Part shown: positions 1 to 7,978 of the stretch, piece after piece
Layout of the letters: each line of letters begins with the position of its first letter
Position numbering within the stretch: position 1 is the stretch's first letter
DNA from: Streptomyces sp. 35G-GA-8
Lineage (GTDB): Bacteria; Actinomycetota; Actinomycetes; Streptomycetales; Streptomycetaceae
Reading direction: 5' to 3'
Length of the DNA stretch: 64,000 nt
Assembly (NCBI RefSeq): GCF_023534745.1
Contig: NZ_JAMHJQ010000010.1
Span: 310,001 to 374,000 of the forward strand
The notes under the pieces: generated by a model
What the model was told of the DNA's origin: nothing
The model's input: only the letters and a program-made list of their open reading frames with translations
Database searches by the model: none
Made by a program: the position numbers and the translations under genes

Positions 1-509
1 GAGGTCAGGGGAAAGCCGACTTCCCGCATCAGAGGGACCAGTTCATCGGGGGTGTTGCCGCCGCGCGACGAGGGGCCCTCGAACGTCGTACGGGACTCAC
101 CGTCCTCGAACCAGTAGAAGAGGTGGATGGGCTTGCCGCCATTGGTCGAGTGCGCCACGACCCTGCCGCCCTTCGACAGCGTCTCCACGCACTGCGTCGC
201 GATCCCCAGGCCACCGTCGAAGCCGAGGACGAGCGTCCAGTCGCCGTTCTCGTCCGGAACTCTGAAGGCGCCCGCGACGTAGGAATCGTCGAAGTAGTCG
301 TCATCCACCTCGGCGCGGTGAGCGTCGTCCGCCTCGATCAGCCCGGCCGCTCCCTCCCCGGTGCCGCGCGGTTCCGCCTCCATCACGCGCAGCACCTCGC
401 GCGGAGTTCGCCCGCGTATCAGTGTCAGGGTGTATCCGCTCTCCATCATGTGGCGGAAGAGCAGTGAGGTGCGGATCCAGGCGTAGTCGCGTGCGGTCAC
501 CAAGTTCAT
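1..509 (-). CDS. DUF6461-like protein, C-terminus cut by window edge
   Basis: The frame starts at ATG 509 (MNLVTARDYAWIRTSLLF) and stays open to base 1, so the C-terminus lies outside the window. About 169 residues are visible. The N-terminal ARDYAWI stretch and a later WTLVLGFDGGLGI segment fit the Streptomyces DUF6461 family, whose function is unknown; some members lie near toxin or immunity-like genes. No signal peptide or membrane segment is visible. It points away from the next genes and shares no operon with them. Family assignment is from memory of the pattern; the reading frame itself is clear from codon bias and the lack of stops. Confidence 0.7.
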   Translation of the reverse strand, partial: MNLVTARDYAWIRTSLLFRHMMESGYTLTLIRGRTPREVLRVMEAEPRGTGEGAAGLIEADDAHRAEVDDDYFDDSYVAGAFRVPDENGDWTLVLGFDGGLGIATQCVETLSKGGRVVAHSTNGGKPIHLFYWFEDGESRTTFEGPSSRGGNTPDELVPLMREVGFPLT

Positions 510-870
510 ACGGCGCAGTGTGCCTGATGCCTCTGACAACGCCCGGGGCAAGGCAGTTCTTACAGCTGGAGCTGGTCCTCGGGTCGCGCCGCCGCGGCTG
601 CACCCCCGTCACGGCAGGCGAGGCAGGGGCAGCACGTTCCGGACCTCTGCGATGGCGGCCCGTTGCCGATGCCGGCCGTTGTCCAGCTCTACACACGGGC
701 CGCTCCGGTCGGCTGCCCCGTGTGCGCGACCGCGATGCCGCCCCTGCTCACCGTGGATAAGTGGGAATGCGACGGCGCCTCACGCAGCCGGCTGCCGCTG
801 GAGGACCGGGCGTGCGAAGGGACAGCGCCCGCCGGGGCTGGGTCATGGACAGCCATCGACTTGTCGAATA
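510..870. other. Intergenic region, no gene recognised
   Basis: This stretch separates the leftward DUF6461 gene from the rightward DUF2975 operon. Short open frames exist on both strands, but none has a recognisable family, a convincing ribosome binding site or good codon bias. It presumably carries the promoters of both flanking units. Confidence 0.5.
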
Positions 871-902
871 TCGATATGCTCCGCTAGCCTCGGGCATATC
901 GA
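871..902. promoter_or_regulatory. Inverted repeat, likely operator of the DUF2975-XRE operon
   Basis: TCGATATGC (871-879) and GCATATCGA (894-902) are perfect 9-bp inverted halves separated by 14 bp. They end 21 bp before the DUF2975 start, where a promoter or operator would lie. The operon encodes a small Cro/C1-type regulator, so autoregulation through this repeat is likely. That binding is inferred, not seen. Confidence 0.6.
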
Positions 903-923
903 AAATCGATGGGGAGGGGTGCG

Positions 924-1508
924 ATGAACACGCGACTCACGAGGACTCTGGCCTCGGTGACCTTTGTGCTGGCGGTGCTCTGTGGGCTTGCCTTCGTCGG
1001 CAAGGGGGTCGTTCACATGGCCGACGACGGGGCGGTCTGCGTGCAGACGGGCTTCTGGCGCAATGCCTCACTGGCGGACAGCCTGCCGGTCGCCACAGGC
1101 GTAGACGCGTCCAGCAGTGCCGCGACCCTCTGCCAGGAGGGCCCCTCCGCGGCTCAGCGCGCCGCCGACCTCGGGGGCGAACTGCCCTGGCTGCTGTTCG
1201 GCTCCCTCGCACTGCTGCTCTTCTCCCGGCTGCTCAAGGCCGTCCTGCTCCAAGGGCCGTTCACCGACGCGGTGTCGCAACGGCTCTCCGTTCTCGGCTG
1301 GTTCGTCGCCGTGGGTACGCCGCTGGCCGGCCTCGTCGTCGGCTGGTCGCATTCCTGGCTCGTCGCGAGCATGGCGCCGATCGTAGGATCCGGGCCGACC
1401 GTCTCCGGGCCGACGGTGCTCATCCTCGCCGGCCTCGCAGCGGTGATCATGGGGAAGATCATGCGCGAGGGCGTACGCATGCGAGAGGACCTCGAAGGGA
1501 CCATCTGA
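924..1508 (+). CDS. DUF2975-family membrane protein
   Basis: A 194-residue protein with an N-terminal hydrophobic helix (LASVTFVLAVLCGLAFV) and three further membrane segments: near ELPWLLFGSLALLLF, near LGWFVAVGTPLAGLVVGW and near VLILAGLAAVIMG. The soluble loop after the first helix and the final basic MREGVRMREDLEG tail fit DUF2975. Family members are commonly paired with a YozG-like Cro/C1 regulator, exactly as here: the next gene overlaps by ATGA. ATG 924 is preferred over ATG 909 because a GGGAGGGG tract lies just upstream. The function of the family is unknown; a membrane sensor partner for the regulator is a reasonable guess. Confidence 0.8.
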   Translation: MNTRLTRTLASVTFVLAVLCGLAFVGKGVVHMADDGAVCVQTGFWRNASLADSLPVATGVDASSSAATLCQEGPSAAQRAADLGGELPWLLFGSLALLLFSRLLKAVLLQGPFTDAVSQRLSVLGWFVAVGTPLAGLVVGWSHSWLVASMAPIVGSGPTVSGPTVLILAGLAAVIMGKIMREGVRMREDLEGTI

Positions 1509-1741
1509 TGCCAGAGGAGGAACTCCACACGATCCGGATCCACCTCGACCGGCTACTCGCCGAGCGCGGCATGACGCTCACCGAATTGTCCGCACAGGTG
1601 GGTATCACCGTCGTGAACCTGTCCGTGCTCAAGAACGGGCGGGCCAAGGCCATCCGCTTCTCGACCCTGTCGAGGATCTGCGAGGTCCTCCGGTGTCAGC
1701 CAGGAGACCTGATCACCCACGACCCCGCCGAGCCCAACTGA
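1508..1741 (+). CDS. Small Cro/C1-type (YozG-like) helix-turn-helix regulator
   Basis: A 77-residue protein that is almost entirely a helix-turn-helix domain: LDRLLAERGMTLTELSAQVG and ITVVNLSVLKNGRAKAIRFS form the HTH, then LSRICEVLRCQPGDLI completes the five-helix fold. It starts inside the stop codon of the DUF2975 gene, so the two are translationally coupled. A DUF2975-XRE pair is a known conserved module in Gram-positive bacteria. Its likely target is the inverted repeat at 871-902 (inference). The gene is followed by a strong hairpin at 1751. Confidence 0.85.
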   Translation: MPEEELHTIRIHLDRLLAERGMTLTELSAQVGITVVNLSVLKNGRAKAIRFSTLSRICEVLRCQPGDLITHDPAEPN

Positions 1742-1750
1742 ATCGCGCAT

Positions 1751-1780
1751 GCCCGCCCGCAGCAGGGGTTGCGGGCGGGC
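1751..1780 (+). terminator. Hairpin terminator after the DUF2975-XRE operon
   Basis: GCCCGCCCGCA and TGCGGGCGGGC form a perfect 11-bp stem with an 8-nt loop, 9 bp after the XRE stop codon. There is no T-run, which is common for actinomycete terminators. Confidence 0.75.
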
Positions 1781-2156
1781 AGCGGAAGCGGGGCGGCGGG
1801 GGGCGTACGCACAACAAGCCCAACCGACGTATCTCTTGTCAGCGTGGGCGGGCATCGGTCAGCACAGGCCGGGGTGGAGTGCGGGCGGTCCGCCCAGGGT
1901 GTACCGAAGGCAGCGTGGGGTGCTGCCCGCCGGACCGCTGGAGCAGATGCCATCACAGAAGTTTGGGCCTGAGCCCCAAGCCTTGACTGCGCGCGCCGAT
2001 TCGGCCGATGAACGGGACGACGTGGACGCCCCTGGCACGCCTGCGGCACGGCGCGGATGTGCACCGCAGGCTCGGCGAACTCCTCTATGCTCAGGCGTTG
2101 ATTGAGAGCATTTGCCCCATCTTGCGGTGTACCTACCCGAGGAATCGGATACCGAC

Positions 2157-3338
2157 ATGCCACTGCCAGCCTCCGCATGCGACGCCCCGGACGCGACCGG
2201 GAACCCCACCGCTCTGATGGCCGCGTTGAAATCGGTCATCGAGCAGACCATCGCCCCCCAGGCCGACGAGGTGGACGCCACCGGTCGCTTTCCCCGCTCC
2301 GGCGTAGAGGCGCTGGGCCGCGCCGGGATCCTCGGCGCCACCAGCGCGACGACTGTCGGGGGCGGCGGCGTCCCGCTCGGCCAGGCCGTCGACTTCGTAC
2401 GGGAGATCGCCCGCTCCTGCGGCTCCACCGCCATGGTGGTGCTCATGCACTACGCCGCCACCTCGGTGATCGAGGAACACGGCCCCGACAAGACCCGGCG
2501 CGCGATCGCGGAGGGCTCCCACCTCACCAGCCTCGCGTTTTCCGAGGTCGGCTCGCGCAGCCACTTCTGGGCCCCCCTGGGGACCGCAAAGCCCAACGGT
2601 GAGTCCGTCCGTCTCGACGCGCGCAAGAGCTGGGTGACCTCGGCCGACCAGGCGGACAGCTACGTATGGTCCAGTCGCCCACTGCGGGCCGAGGGGCCGA
2701 TGAGCCTGTGGCTGGTGCCGGCCGACGCCCCCGGGCTGACCGTCGCGGGCGCCTTCGACGGCCTGGGACTGCGCGGCAACGCCTCCTGCCCCATGACCGC
2801 CGAGCGGGTCACCGTACCGGCCACCGCGCTGCTCGGCGCGGACGGCGCGGGCCTGGACCTGGCACTGACGATCGCGTTGCCCCGCTTCCTGGTCCTCAGC
2901 GCCGCCTGCTCGCTCGGCACCATGGACGCGGCCATGGAGCTGACCCGGACCCATCTGACCCGGACCCGCCTCTCCCATCTGGACCAGACCCTCGCGGACC
3001 AGCCGACCGTCCGCGCCCGCTACGCTCCGCTGCGTATCCGGACCGACGAGGTGTCTGCCTTCCTGAACGACACCGTGGCCGCCCTGGAGCGCGGACGCGC
3101 GGACGCGACCCTACGGGTCCTCCAGGTCAAGGCCGTCGCGGCCGAGGCCGCACACGACGTGACGAGCGAGGCCATGCGGCTGTGCGGCGGCTCCGCCCTG
3201 CGCCGGGAGTCGGGCCTCGAACGCCGCTTCCGCGACGCGTTGGCCGCCCGGGTCATGGCCCCCACCACCGACGCGCTGTACGACTTCGTCGCGCGGGCGA
3301 GCCTGGGCCTCCCGGTCTTCGGGGAGGCGGGCAAATGA
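2157..3338 (+). CDS. Acyl-CoA-dehydrogenase-family flavoprotein
   Basis: A 393-residue protein with the acyl-CoA dehydrogenase layout: an N-terminal helical domain, a central beta domain with LTSLAFSEVGSRSHFWAP (the region contacting FAD and substrate), and a C-terminal helical bundle with LQVKAVAAEAAHDV, AMRLCGGSALRRESGLERRF and a final LYDFVA segment. The FAD-binding C-terminal pattern is the form shared by dehydrogenases and the related DszC/SfnB-type flavin monooxygenases, so it may be an oxygenase. I favour ATG 2157 (MPLPASACD) over the upstream in-frame ATG 2112, whose extension is not family-like. It is the first gene of a three-gene operon, overlapping the next by ATGA. The substrate is unknown. 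Confidence 0.8.
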   Translation: MPLPASACDAPDATGNPTALMAALKSVIEQTIAPQADEVDATGRFPRSGVEALGRAGILGATSATTVGGGGVPLGQAVDFVREIARSCGSTAMVVLMHYAATSVIEEHGPDKTRRAIAEGSHLTSLAFSEVGSRSHFWAPLGTAKPNGESVRLDARKSWVTSADQADSYVWSSRPLRAEGPMSLWLVPADAPGLTVAGAFDGLGLRGNASCPMTAERVTVPATALLGADGAGLDLALTIALPRFLVLSAACSLGTMDAAMELTRTHLTRTRLSHLDQTLADQPTVRARYAPLRIRTDEVSAFLNDTVAALERGRADATLRVLQVKAVAAEAAHDVTSEAMRLCGGSALRRESGLERRFRDALAARVMAPTTDALYDFVARASLGLPVFGEAGK

Positions 3339-4186
3339 CGCTGATGGTGGGCGCGGTCGCCTACGACCCCAAGACCGTCACCATCTGGGCGGGTTTCCGC
3401 TCCTGGCTGGCCGAGCGGGGAGCGGCGACGGACTTTGTGCTCTACTCCCACTACGAACGGCAGGTCGAGGACCTCGTGGCCGGCCGCATCCAGGTGGCCT
3501 GGAACTCCCCGCTCGCCTGGCTTCGCGCCCGGCGGCTGGCCACGGCCCGCGGCGTCACCCTGCGCCCGCTGCTCATGCGCGACACCGACCGGGACCTGAC
3601 CTCGGTGGTCGTGGTGCGGCACGACTCCCCGCACCGCAATGTCACCGACCTCAAGGACACCACCGTTGCGGTCGGAGCCCTCGATTCCCCCCAGGCGACA
3701 TTGATCCCGCTGTCCCATCTGAACGGCCTCGGCCTACGCCCTCACGAAGACTTCCGGGTGGCGCGGCACGACGTGGGCGTGGGCCTGCACGGCGACCACA
3801 TCGGCGGCGAGCGCGACGCCGTCCGCGCCCTGCTCGCCGGCCGGGTCGACGCGGCCTGCCTCCTCGACGCCAACCACCTGCTGTTCGGCCGAGAGGGAAC
3901 GGTGCCGGTCGGCGCCACACGCGTCCTCACCCAAACCGCCCCCTACGACCACTGCCTCCTGGTGGCCGGCGAGACAGCACCGCCCGACGCCACCGACCGG
4001 TTCACCGCCCTGCTGCTCTCCATGTCGTACGCGGATCCGGACGCCCGCCGCCTCCTGGACCTCGAAGGCATGACGGCCTGGTGTCCCCAACGCACCGACG
4101 GCTACGCCGCGTTGGACCTCGCGGTGGAGGAGAGCGGCTTCTACGACGCGGACGGCCGGGTCACCGCGCCGGAATACCGGCCGTGA
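3335..4186 (+). CDS. PhnD/SsuA-type periplasmic-binding-fold protein without signal peptide
   Basis: A 283-residue protein with the PhnD/transferrin-like type 2 binding-protein fold: MVGAVAYDPKTVTIWAGFRSW at the start, VAWNSPLAWLRARR in the first lobe, then TVAVGALDSPQATLIPL and AALLAGRVDAACLLDANH-like second-lobe features. It begins directly with the first beta strand. There is no Sec or lipoprotein signal, and no transporter permease or ATPase gene is nearby. It overlaps both neighbours (ATGA at 3335, GTGA at 4183), so it is made with two putative redox enzymes. Cytoplasmic enzymes with this fold are known (MqnA, MqnD, THI5), so it may be an enzyme or a substrate carrier. That role is inference. 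Confidence 0.75.
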   Translation: MTLMVGAVAYDPKTVTIWAGFRSWLAERGAATDFVLYSHYERQVEDLVAGRIQVAWNSPLAWLRARRLATARGVTLRPLLMRDTDRDLTSVVVVRHDSPHRNVTDLKDTTVAVGALDSPQATLIPLSHLNGLGLRPHEDFRVARHDVGVGLHGDHIGGERDAVRALLAGRVDAACLLDANHLLFGREGTVPVGATRVLTQTAPYDHCLLVAGETAPPDATDRFTALLLSMSYADPDARRLLDLEGMTAWCPQRTDGYAALDLAVEESGFYDADGRVTAPEYRP

Positions 4187-5454
4187 CCTGGGAGCACCCC
4201 ACCACCTCCGACGGGTATCCCGTCGTCGATCTCCAGAACCTCGGCTTCGACGAGGGAGCCCACCTCCTGGTGGGACGCGCGCTGGCGCGGGTGCCACCGG
4301 GCGGGGAGATCGCCGTACTGGGCTACCGCCCCGACCTGACCACCGGCCTCGCGGCCTGGTGCCGGCGCGAGGGCTGCGAGTTCCGGCTCCCCGGCCCGTC
4401 CGACGCGCGAGACGGCCGGCCGTCCGACGCTCAAGGTGGTCGGCCGGGCGGCACGGCGCGGGCGTGGGTGCGGCCCGGACGCCGTGTGGCGGACCGGTGG
4501 TCGGGGGCCGAGCGCGCCGGCGGCGCGGCCCCCGACGGTGTCGCGGCCCGGCCCCCGGGGCACTGGGGGCTGGCCGCGCGCGGGGCGCTCGTCGAGGCCG
4601 GCGGGCCCGAGACGGCCTTCGACTTCGCCGACCGCGACGTGGTGTGGAGCGAACTGGCCCCCAGCCTCTACGCCCATGCCGCGGCCGCCCAGTGGGATCC
4701 GGCGACCGCGATCCCCTGGGACAGCCCCTTCACGCTCCCCGACGCCGTGGAGCAGGCCGTCGTACAGATCATGACCTACCTGGTGGAGAACGAGCAGGCC
4801 GCGCTGATCATCCCGGCGCGGCTGCTCGCCCGGGTGCATCCGCACTTCCGCGAGGTGCTGCAACTGCTCGCCGTGCAGGCGGCCGACGAGGCGCGACACG
4901 TCGAGGTGTTCACTCGCAGGGCGCTTCTCAAGAACGGCCGTATGGGCACCTCGTCGGTCGGCGGGCGGGCCTCGCTGACCACGCTGCTGGCCGAGCCCGA
5001 CTACTCCCTGGCCTCCTTCCTGCTCTCCGTCCTCGGCGAGGGCAGCTTCCTCAACCTCCTTGCCTTCCTGGACCGCCACGCACCCGACCCCGTCACCCGG
5101 CGCGTCGTCCAACTCGCCCGCCAGGACGAGGCCCGCCACGTGGCGTTCGGCATCGCCCACCTCCAACACCAGGCCACGGTCGACCCGGGACTGCGCCACC
5201 GGCTGCGGGCCGCCGTCGAGCGACGACACGACGCCCTCGCCGACACCGCGGGGCTCAACCAGGACGTGACGGACGCGCTGATCGTCATGGCGGCCGGGGA
5301 GTGGACACCGCGGGCGATCGCGCGCGGCCACCGCGAAGTCCTGCGGCTCCAGGCGGAGATGGACGAGGGACGCCGGCGTCGACTGGTACACCTGGGATTC
5401 CCGCACCGCGAGGCCGCGGACCTCTCCGCCCTGCACACCCGCAACTTCATGTGA
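4183..5454 (+). CDS. Ferritin-like diiron protein with TusA-like N-terminal domain
   Basis: A 423-residue protein read from GTG 4183, which overlaps the upstream stop; the longer frame back to 4081 lies inside that gene. Residues 10-70 resemble TusA/SirA (VVDLQNLGF, then LAAWCRREGCEF), but the catalytic CPxP motif is absent. A low-complexity linker (70-125) follows. Residues 185-330 form a ferritin-like four-helix diiron site: Glu202 or Glu204, E236xxH239 (DEARH), Glu286 and E316xxH319 (DEARH). This ligand set is shared with AurF-type N-oxygenases and related diiron oxidases. It ends the operon with a flavoprotein and a signal-less binding protein. I expect an oxygen-dependent oxidation; the substrate is unknown. 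Confidence 0.75.
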   Translation: MTWEHPTTSDGYPVVDLQNLGFDEGAHLLVGRALARVPPGGEIAVLGYRPDLTTGLAAWCRREGCEFRLPGPSDARDGRPSDAQGGRPGGTARAWVRPGRRVADRWSGAERAGGAAPDGVAARPPGHWGLAARGALVEAGGPETAFDFADRDVVWSELAPSLYAHAAAAQWDPATAIPWDSPFTLPDAVEQAVVQIMTYLVENEQAALIIPARLLARVHPHFREVLQLLAVQAADEARHVEVFTRRALLKNGRMGTSSVGGRASLTTLLAEPDYSLASFLLSVLGEGSFLNLLAFLDRHAPDPVTRRVVQLARQDEARHVAFGIAHLQHQATVDPGLRHRLRAAVERRHDALADTAGLNQDVTDALIVMAAGEWTPRAIARGHREVLRLQAEMDEGRRRRLVHLGFPHREAADLSALHTRNFM

Positions 5455-5515
5455 ACCGGACCGGAGCACGCGGAACTCGCTCGCAGAACAGGGACAACTC
5501 CTGGGGCGGCGCAAC

Positions 5516-5539
5516 CCCCGGCGCCGTAGGGCGCCGGGG
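5516..5539. terminator. Bidirectional hairpin terminator between convergent genes
   Basis: CCCCGGCGCC and GGCGCCGGGG form a perfect 10-bp stem with a GTAG loop. It lies between the stop at 5454 (plus) and the stop at 5550 (minus), so it can end both transcripts. Confidence 0.75.
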
Positions 5540-5549
5540 AGAAGGCGTG

Positions 5550-6620
5550 TCACTCGCCGGGGTAGACGACGTCCAGGTCGCGGCGGATCTCGTCGAGGGC
5601 ACGCATGACCCGCAGGGTCTCATCGAGGGGCATCAGGTCGGACTCCAGCCGCCCGGCGGCGACGCATCGGGCCGCCTCGGCTGCCTCGTAGCACAAGCCG
5701 CCCTCGCGCAGTGCGGGAACGTAGGTGTCGAGCAGTCCGCGCTCGCGGCTGATCAGGCGGACCGTGGCGGGCGCGTAGAAGGCGCCCTCGATCTCCAGGC
5801 GGGCGTGCGTGCCCGAGATCGACGCCGTGGTCGGGGTACGGGCGAACAGCGTGGTGTTCAGGACGCCGTGCGCGCCGGATCCGTTGGTGACGACGATCGA
5901 CACCTGACCGTCGACGCCGGTGAAGGCCTTCTCCCCCACGGCGGTGAGCGACGCGAACGGCCCCAGCACCATCGACGCGAAAGAGACCGGGTAGACGCCG
6001 AGGTCCAGCAGCGCTCCGCCCGCCAGTTCGGGGGCGAAGAGCCGGTGGGCCGGGTCCGGATTCATGAACTGACCGTGGTCGGCGGCGACCGTGCGCACCT
6101 CGCCGAGCTGTCCGGAGTCGAGCACCTGGCGGACCACGTCGATGTGCGGAAGGAAGCGCGTCCACATCGCCTCCATGAGGAACACCCCGCGTGCTCGGGC
6201 GGCCTCGATCAACCGCTCCGCCTCGTGGGCGTTGCGGGTGAACGCCTTCTCCACGAGCACATGCCGGCCGGCCTCGATCGCCCGCATGGCGTGGTCGAAG
6301 TGCGCGGAGTGCGGTGACGCGATGTAGACGATGTCCACGCGCGGGTCGTCGACCACTTCGGCGTAGCTGCCGTAGGCCGCCGGTATCCCGAACCGGTCCG
6401 CGAAGGCGCGCGCCCGCCGGGTGTCGCGGGATCCGACCGCCACCACACGCTGCTCGGTGTGTGTGCGCAACGCCTCGACGAAGGAGGCCGCTATGCCGCC
6501 CGGGGCGATGACACCCCAGTTCAGGGCTGGCGCGTCGCGGGGAGAAGGCGTCCTCGGCGCGGGCAGCGGTCCGCCTGCCGCGTGCTGCGGATGTCCGTCG
6601 GCCTGGCGTGGGTGCGGCAT
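5550..6620 (-). CDS. Gfo/Idh/MocA-family NAD(P)-dependent oxidoreductase
   Basis: A 356-residue protein. The N-terminal Rossmann fold shows LNWGVIAPGGIAASFVEAL, then VVAVGSRDTRRARAFADRFG, VDIVYIASPHSAHFDHAMRA and VLVEKAFTRN, where the EKP-type lysine motif reads EKA. The C-terminal sheet includes LLDLGVYPVSF, typical of glucose-fructose oxidoreductase and trans-dihydrodiol dehydrogenase relatives. I chose ATG 6620, since GGAG lies just upstream and the longer frame to 6788 adds non-family sequence. Likely action: oxidation or reduction of a sugar, inositol or similar alcohol with NAD(P). It is monocistronic, convergent with the diiron operon. The substrate cannot be read from the sequence. 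Confidence 0.85.
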   Translation of the reverse strand: MPHPRQADGHPQHAAGGPLPAPRTPSPRDAPALNWGVIAPGGIAASFVEALRTHTEQRVVAVGSRDTRRARAFADRFGIPAAYGSYAEVVDDPRVDIVYIASPHSAHFDHAMRAIEAGRHVLVEKAFTRNAHEAERLIEAARARGVFLMEAMWTRFLPHIDVVRQVLDSGQLGEVRTVAADHGQFMNPDPAHRLFAPELAGGALLDLGVYPVSFASMVLGPFASLTAVGEKAFTGVDGQVSIVVTNGSGAHGVLNTTLFARTPTTASISGTHARLEIEGAFYAPATVRLISRERGLLDTYVPALREGGLCYEAAEAARCVAAGRLESDLMPLDETLRVMRALDEIRRDLDVVYPGE

Positions 6621-7120
6621 GGGGCTCCTGTCCGGAACGAGGTACGGAGGTGACACGATGCAAAGGTACGAGATGCGGAAGCAACGGGGTGCGGCGTTCA
6701 CAGGGTACGGAAGCCGGGTGTACGGCGCGGAGTCGCCCTCTCGTGCTACCGGGGCGCGACCCCCGTACCGCCGACACCCCACACACAACGATCAAGGGAC
6801 GTGAGCAGTTCGGCGCGGCCAAGCGCCTTGTTCCGGCCCGCGTACCGGCAGGTCGTCGCGGTCTTCTACGTGCGGCATCGCACCGAGAGCCGCCGGAACC
6901 GGCCCTGGAGAGCCGACGGACACGCGCCGACGGACACGCGTCAAGGGCGTCGACCGCGAGGCCCTCGGCGTCGCGGTGTGTGTCAGTGGTTCAGCGGGTC
7001 GCGCCCGGACACGGCGACCACGGCACCGATGGATTGCGCCGCCACGGTGGTGGCAACACCGCGATCAGTACACTGGAACGCACTGCCGAGGCGCTTCGGC
7101 CTCGGTTTCGAGGGGTGCGC
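6621..7120. other. Intergenic region with promoters, no clear gene
   Basis: This 500-bp gap lies between the leftward oxidoreductase and the rightward LAL remnant. A 48-codon frame at 6658-6804 has a fair GGAGGT sequence before its ATG, but its product is low-complexity and unlike any family I know. I do not call it. Promoters for both flanking genes must lie here. Confidence 0.4.
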
Positions 7121-7618
7121 ATGAAAGAGTCTCCGGGCCACCGGTTCATCGGGCGCGCCGATGAACTGGGAATCCTGTGGAAGGCGGCGCGGGACGCGGT
7201 CCGGGAGAATCCCCGGGTCGTCATCGTCTCGGGGGCGGCGGGCATGGGCAAGACGGCTCTCGTCAACCGCTTCACGGCCGAGGCCGGCGAGGAATTCATG
7301 ATCGTCAGAGCACGGGACGTACCACCGAAAACCGACCTCCCCTTCTACACGGTCACCGGACTCCTCGCCGACGGCGGCGCGGAGAGCTCACCGCGACATC
7401 GGTACGCCCCCTCCCCTGCCCAGCCTTCGGTGCTCAGCATGGGCGGGGCGGTCATCGAACTCCTCGGCTCGTCGGGCGGGCCGTCACGAAGAAGACGGCC
7501 ACACCGCGGGAGTCGGCATAGCGGGGTGGAAGCTGCCAACGGCTCATGGATGGTGATCGCGAACGAGTTGTCATGCTCGTGCCCCATCATGAATGCTCGG
7601 CGGCATTCTTTCCACTGA
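7121..7618 (+). pseudogene. Truncated LuxR-family (LAL) ATP-binding regulator
   Basis: The 165-codon frame from ATG 7121 starts like a large LAL regulator: HRFIGRADELGILWKAARDA, then the Walker A GAAGMGKTAL, then LVNRFTAEAGEEFMIVRARD. Such proteins are normally about 900-1000 residues with a C-terminal LuxR HTH. Here similarity fades after LLADGGAE, returns briefly as VLSMGGAVIELLGS (a segment normally further along the domain), and ends in arginine-rich frameshifted sequence. No Walker B, TPR region or HTH follows, because the next DNA belongs to other decayed genes on the opposite strand. It is best read as a 5' remnant after deletion. LAL proteins often activate polyketide clusters, but this copy cannot bind DNA. 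Confidence 0.75.
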
Positions 7619-7634
7619 TCGGTAACTCCTGTGT

Positions 7635-7665
7635 CCGAAACGCTCGGTGAGGGTGAGCGTTTCGG
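7635..7665. terminator. Hairpin between two converging gene remnants
   Basis: CCGAAACGCTC and GAGCGTTTCGG form a perfect 11-bp stem with a 9-nt loop. It lies just after the LAL remnant and downstream of the GH12 remnant on the other strand, so it may have ended either transcript. Confidence 0.65.
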
Positions 7666-7691
7666 CCGACCGGCGACGCCGCTCGGATGGA

Positions 7692-7859
7692 TCAGCCTGT
7701 GTTCACCTCGGAGGAGAAGGAGTTGACCTTGAGGCCTGCTCCGCCCTCCCACGGTTCGAAGCCCGCTTGGACGCTCGTGAGGTACCACGAGGAGTCACCG
7801 AAGCCGCGGCTGAGGGCGGGCAGCAGGGTGTGGACGGCAGTTCGCGTGGAGAGTTTCAT
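7692..7859 (-). pseudogene. GH12 endoglucanase C-terminal remnant
   Basis: A 55-codon frame. Its second half, SSWYLTSVQAGFEPWEGG then AGLKVNSFSSEVNTG, matches my memory of the last strands of the GH12 cellulase catalytic domain (CelB/EglS type), where WYLTSIQAGFEPWQGG is highly conserved. The first half (MKLSTRTAVHTLLPALSRGF) looks like the beginning of another, perhaps secreted, protein. The catalytic glutamates and over 180 residues of the domain are missing, so an internal deletion has probably joined a start to a GH12 tail. The stop follows where a linker to a cellulose-binding module would normally begin. Not functional as a cellulase. Confidence 0.65.
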
Positions 7860-7897
7860 CGCGTTCTTCCCATCATGTGGGGATGACATGGAATGGC

Positions 7898-7948
7898 TCA
7901 TGACCTGCGAGGACTCATGACCTGTCAGGACTCGTGATCTGTCAGGAC
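7898..7948. repeat. Three tandem 17-bp repeats
   Basis: Units at 7898-7914, 7915-7931 and 7932-7948 share TCATGACCTGTCAGGAC with one to three changes; a partial fourth (TGGGAC) follows. They lie between the spherulin-4-like gene stop (7979) and the GH12 remnant. Role unknown: they could be leftover iterons, a protein-binding array or slippage-generated sequence. Confidence 0.7.
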
Positions 7949-7978
7949 TGGGACTCACCGTGGGAGAAGGGGGGGAGA

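Noticed and set aside
6658-6804. A 48-codon plus-strand ORF with a fair ribosome binding site upstream of the LAL remnant
   Set aside because: The product is low-complexity and unlike known peptides, and it overlaps the promoter region of the divergent oxidoreductase gene. Not enough support.
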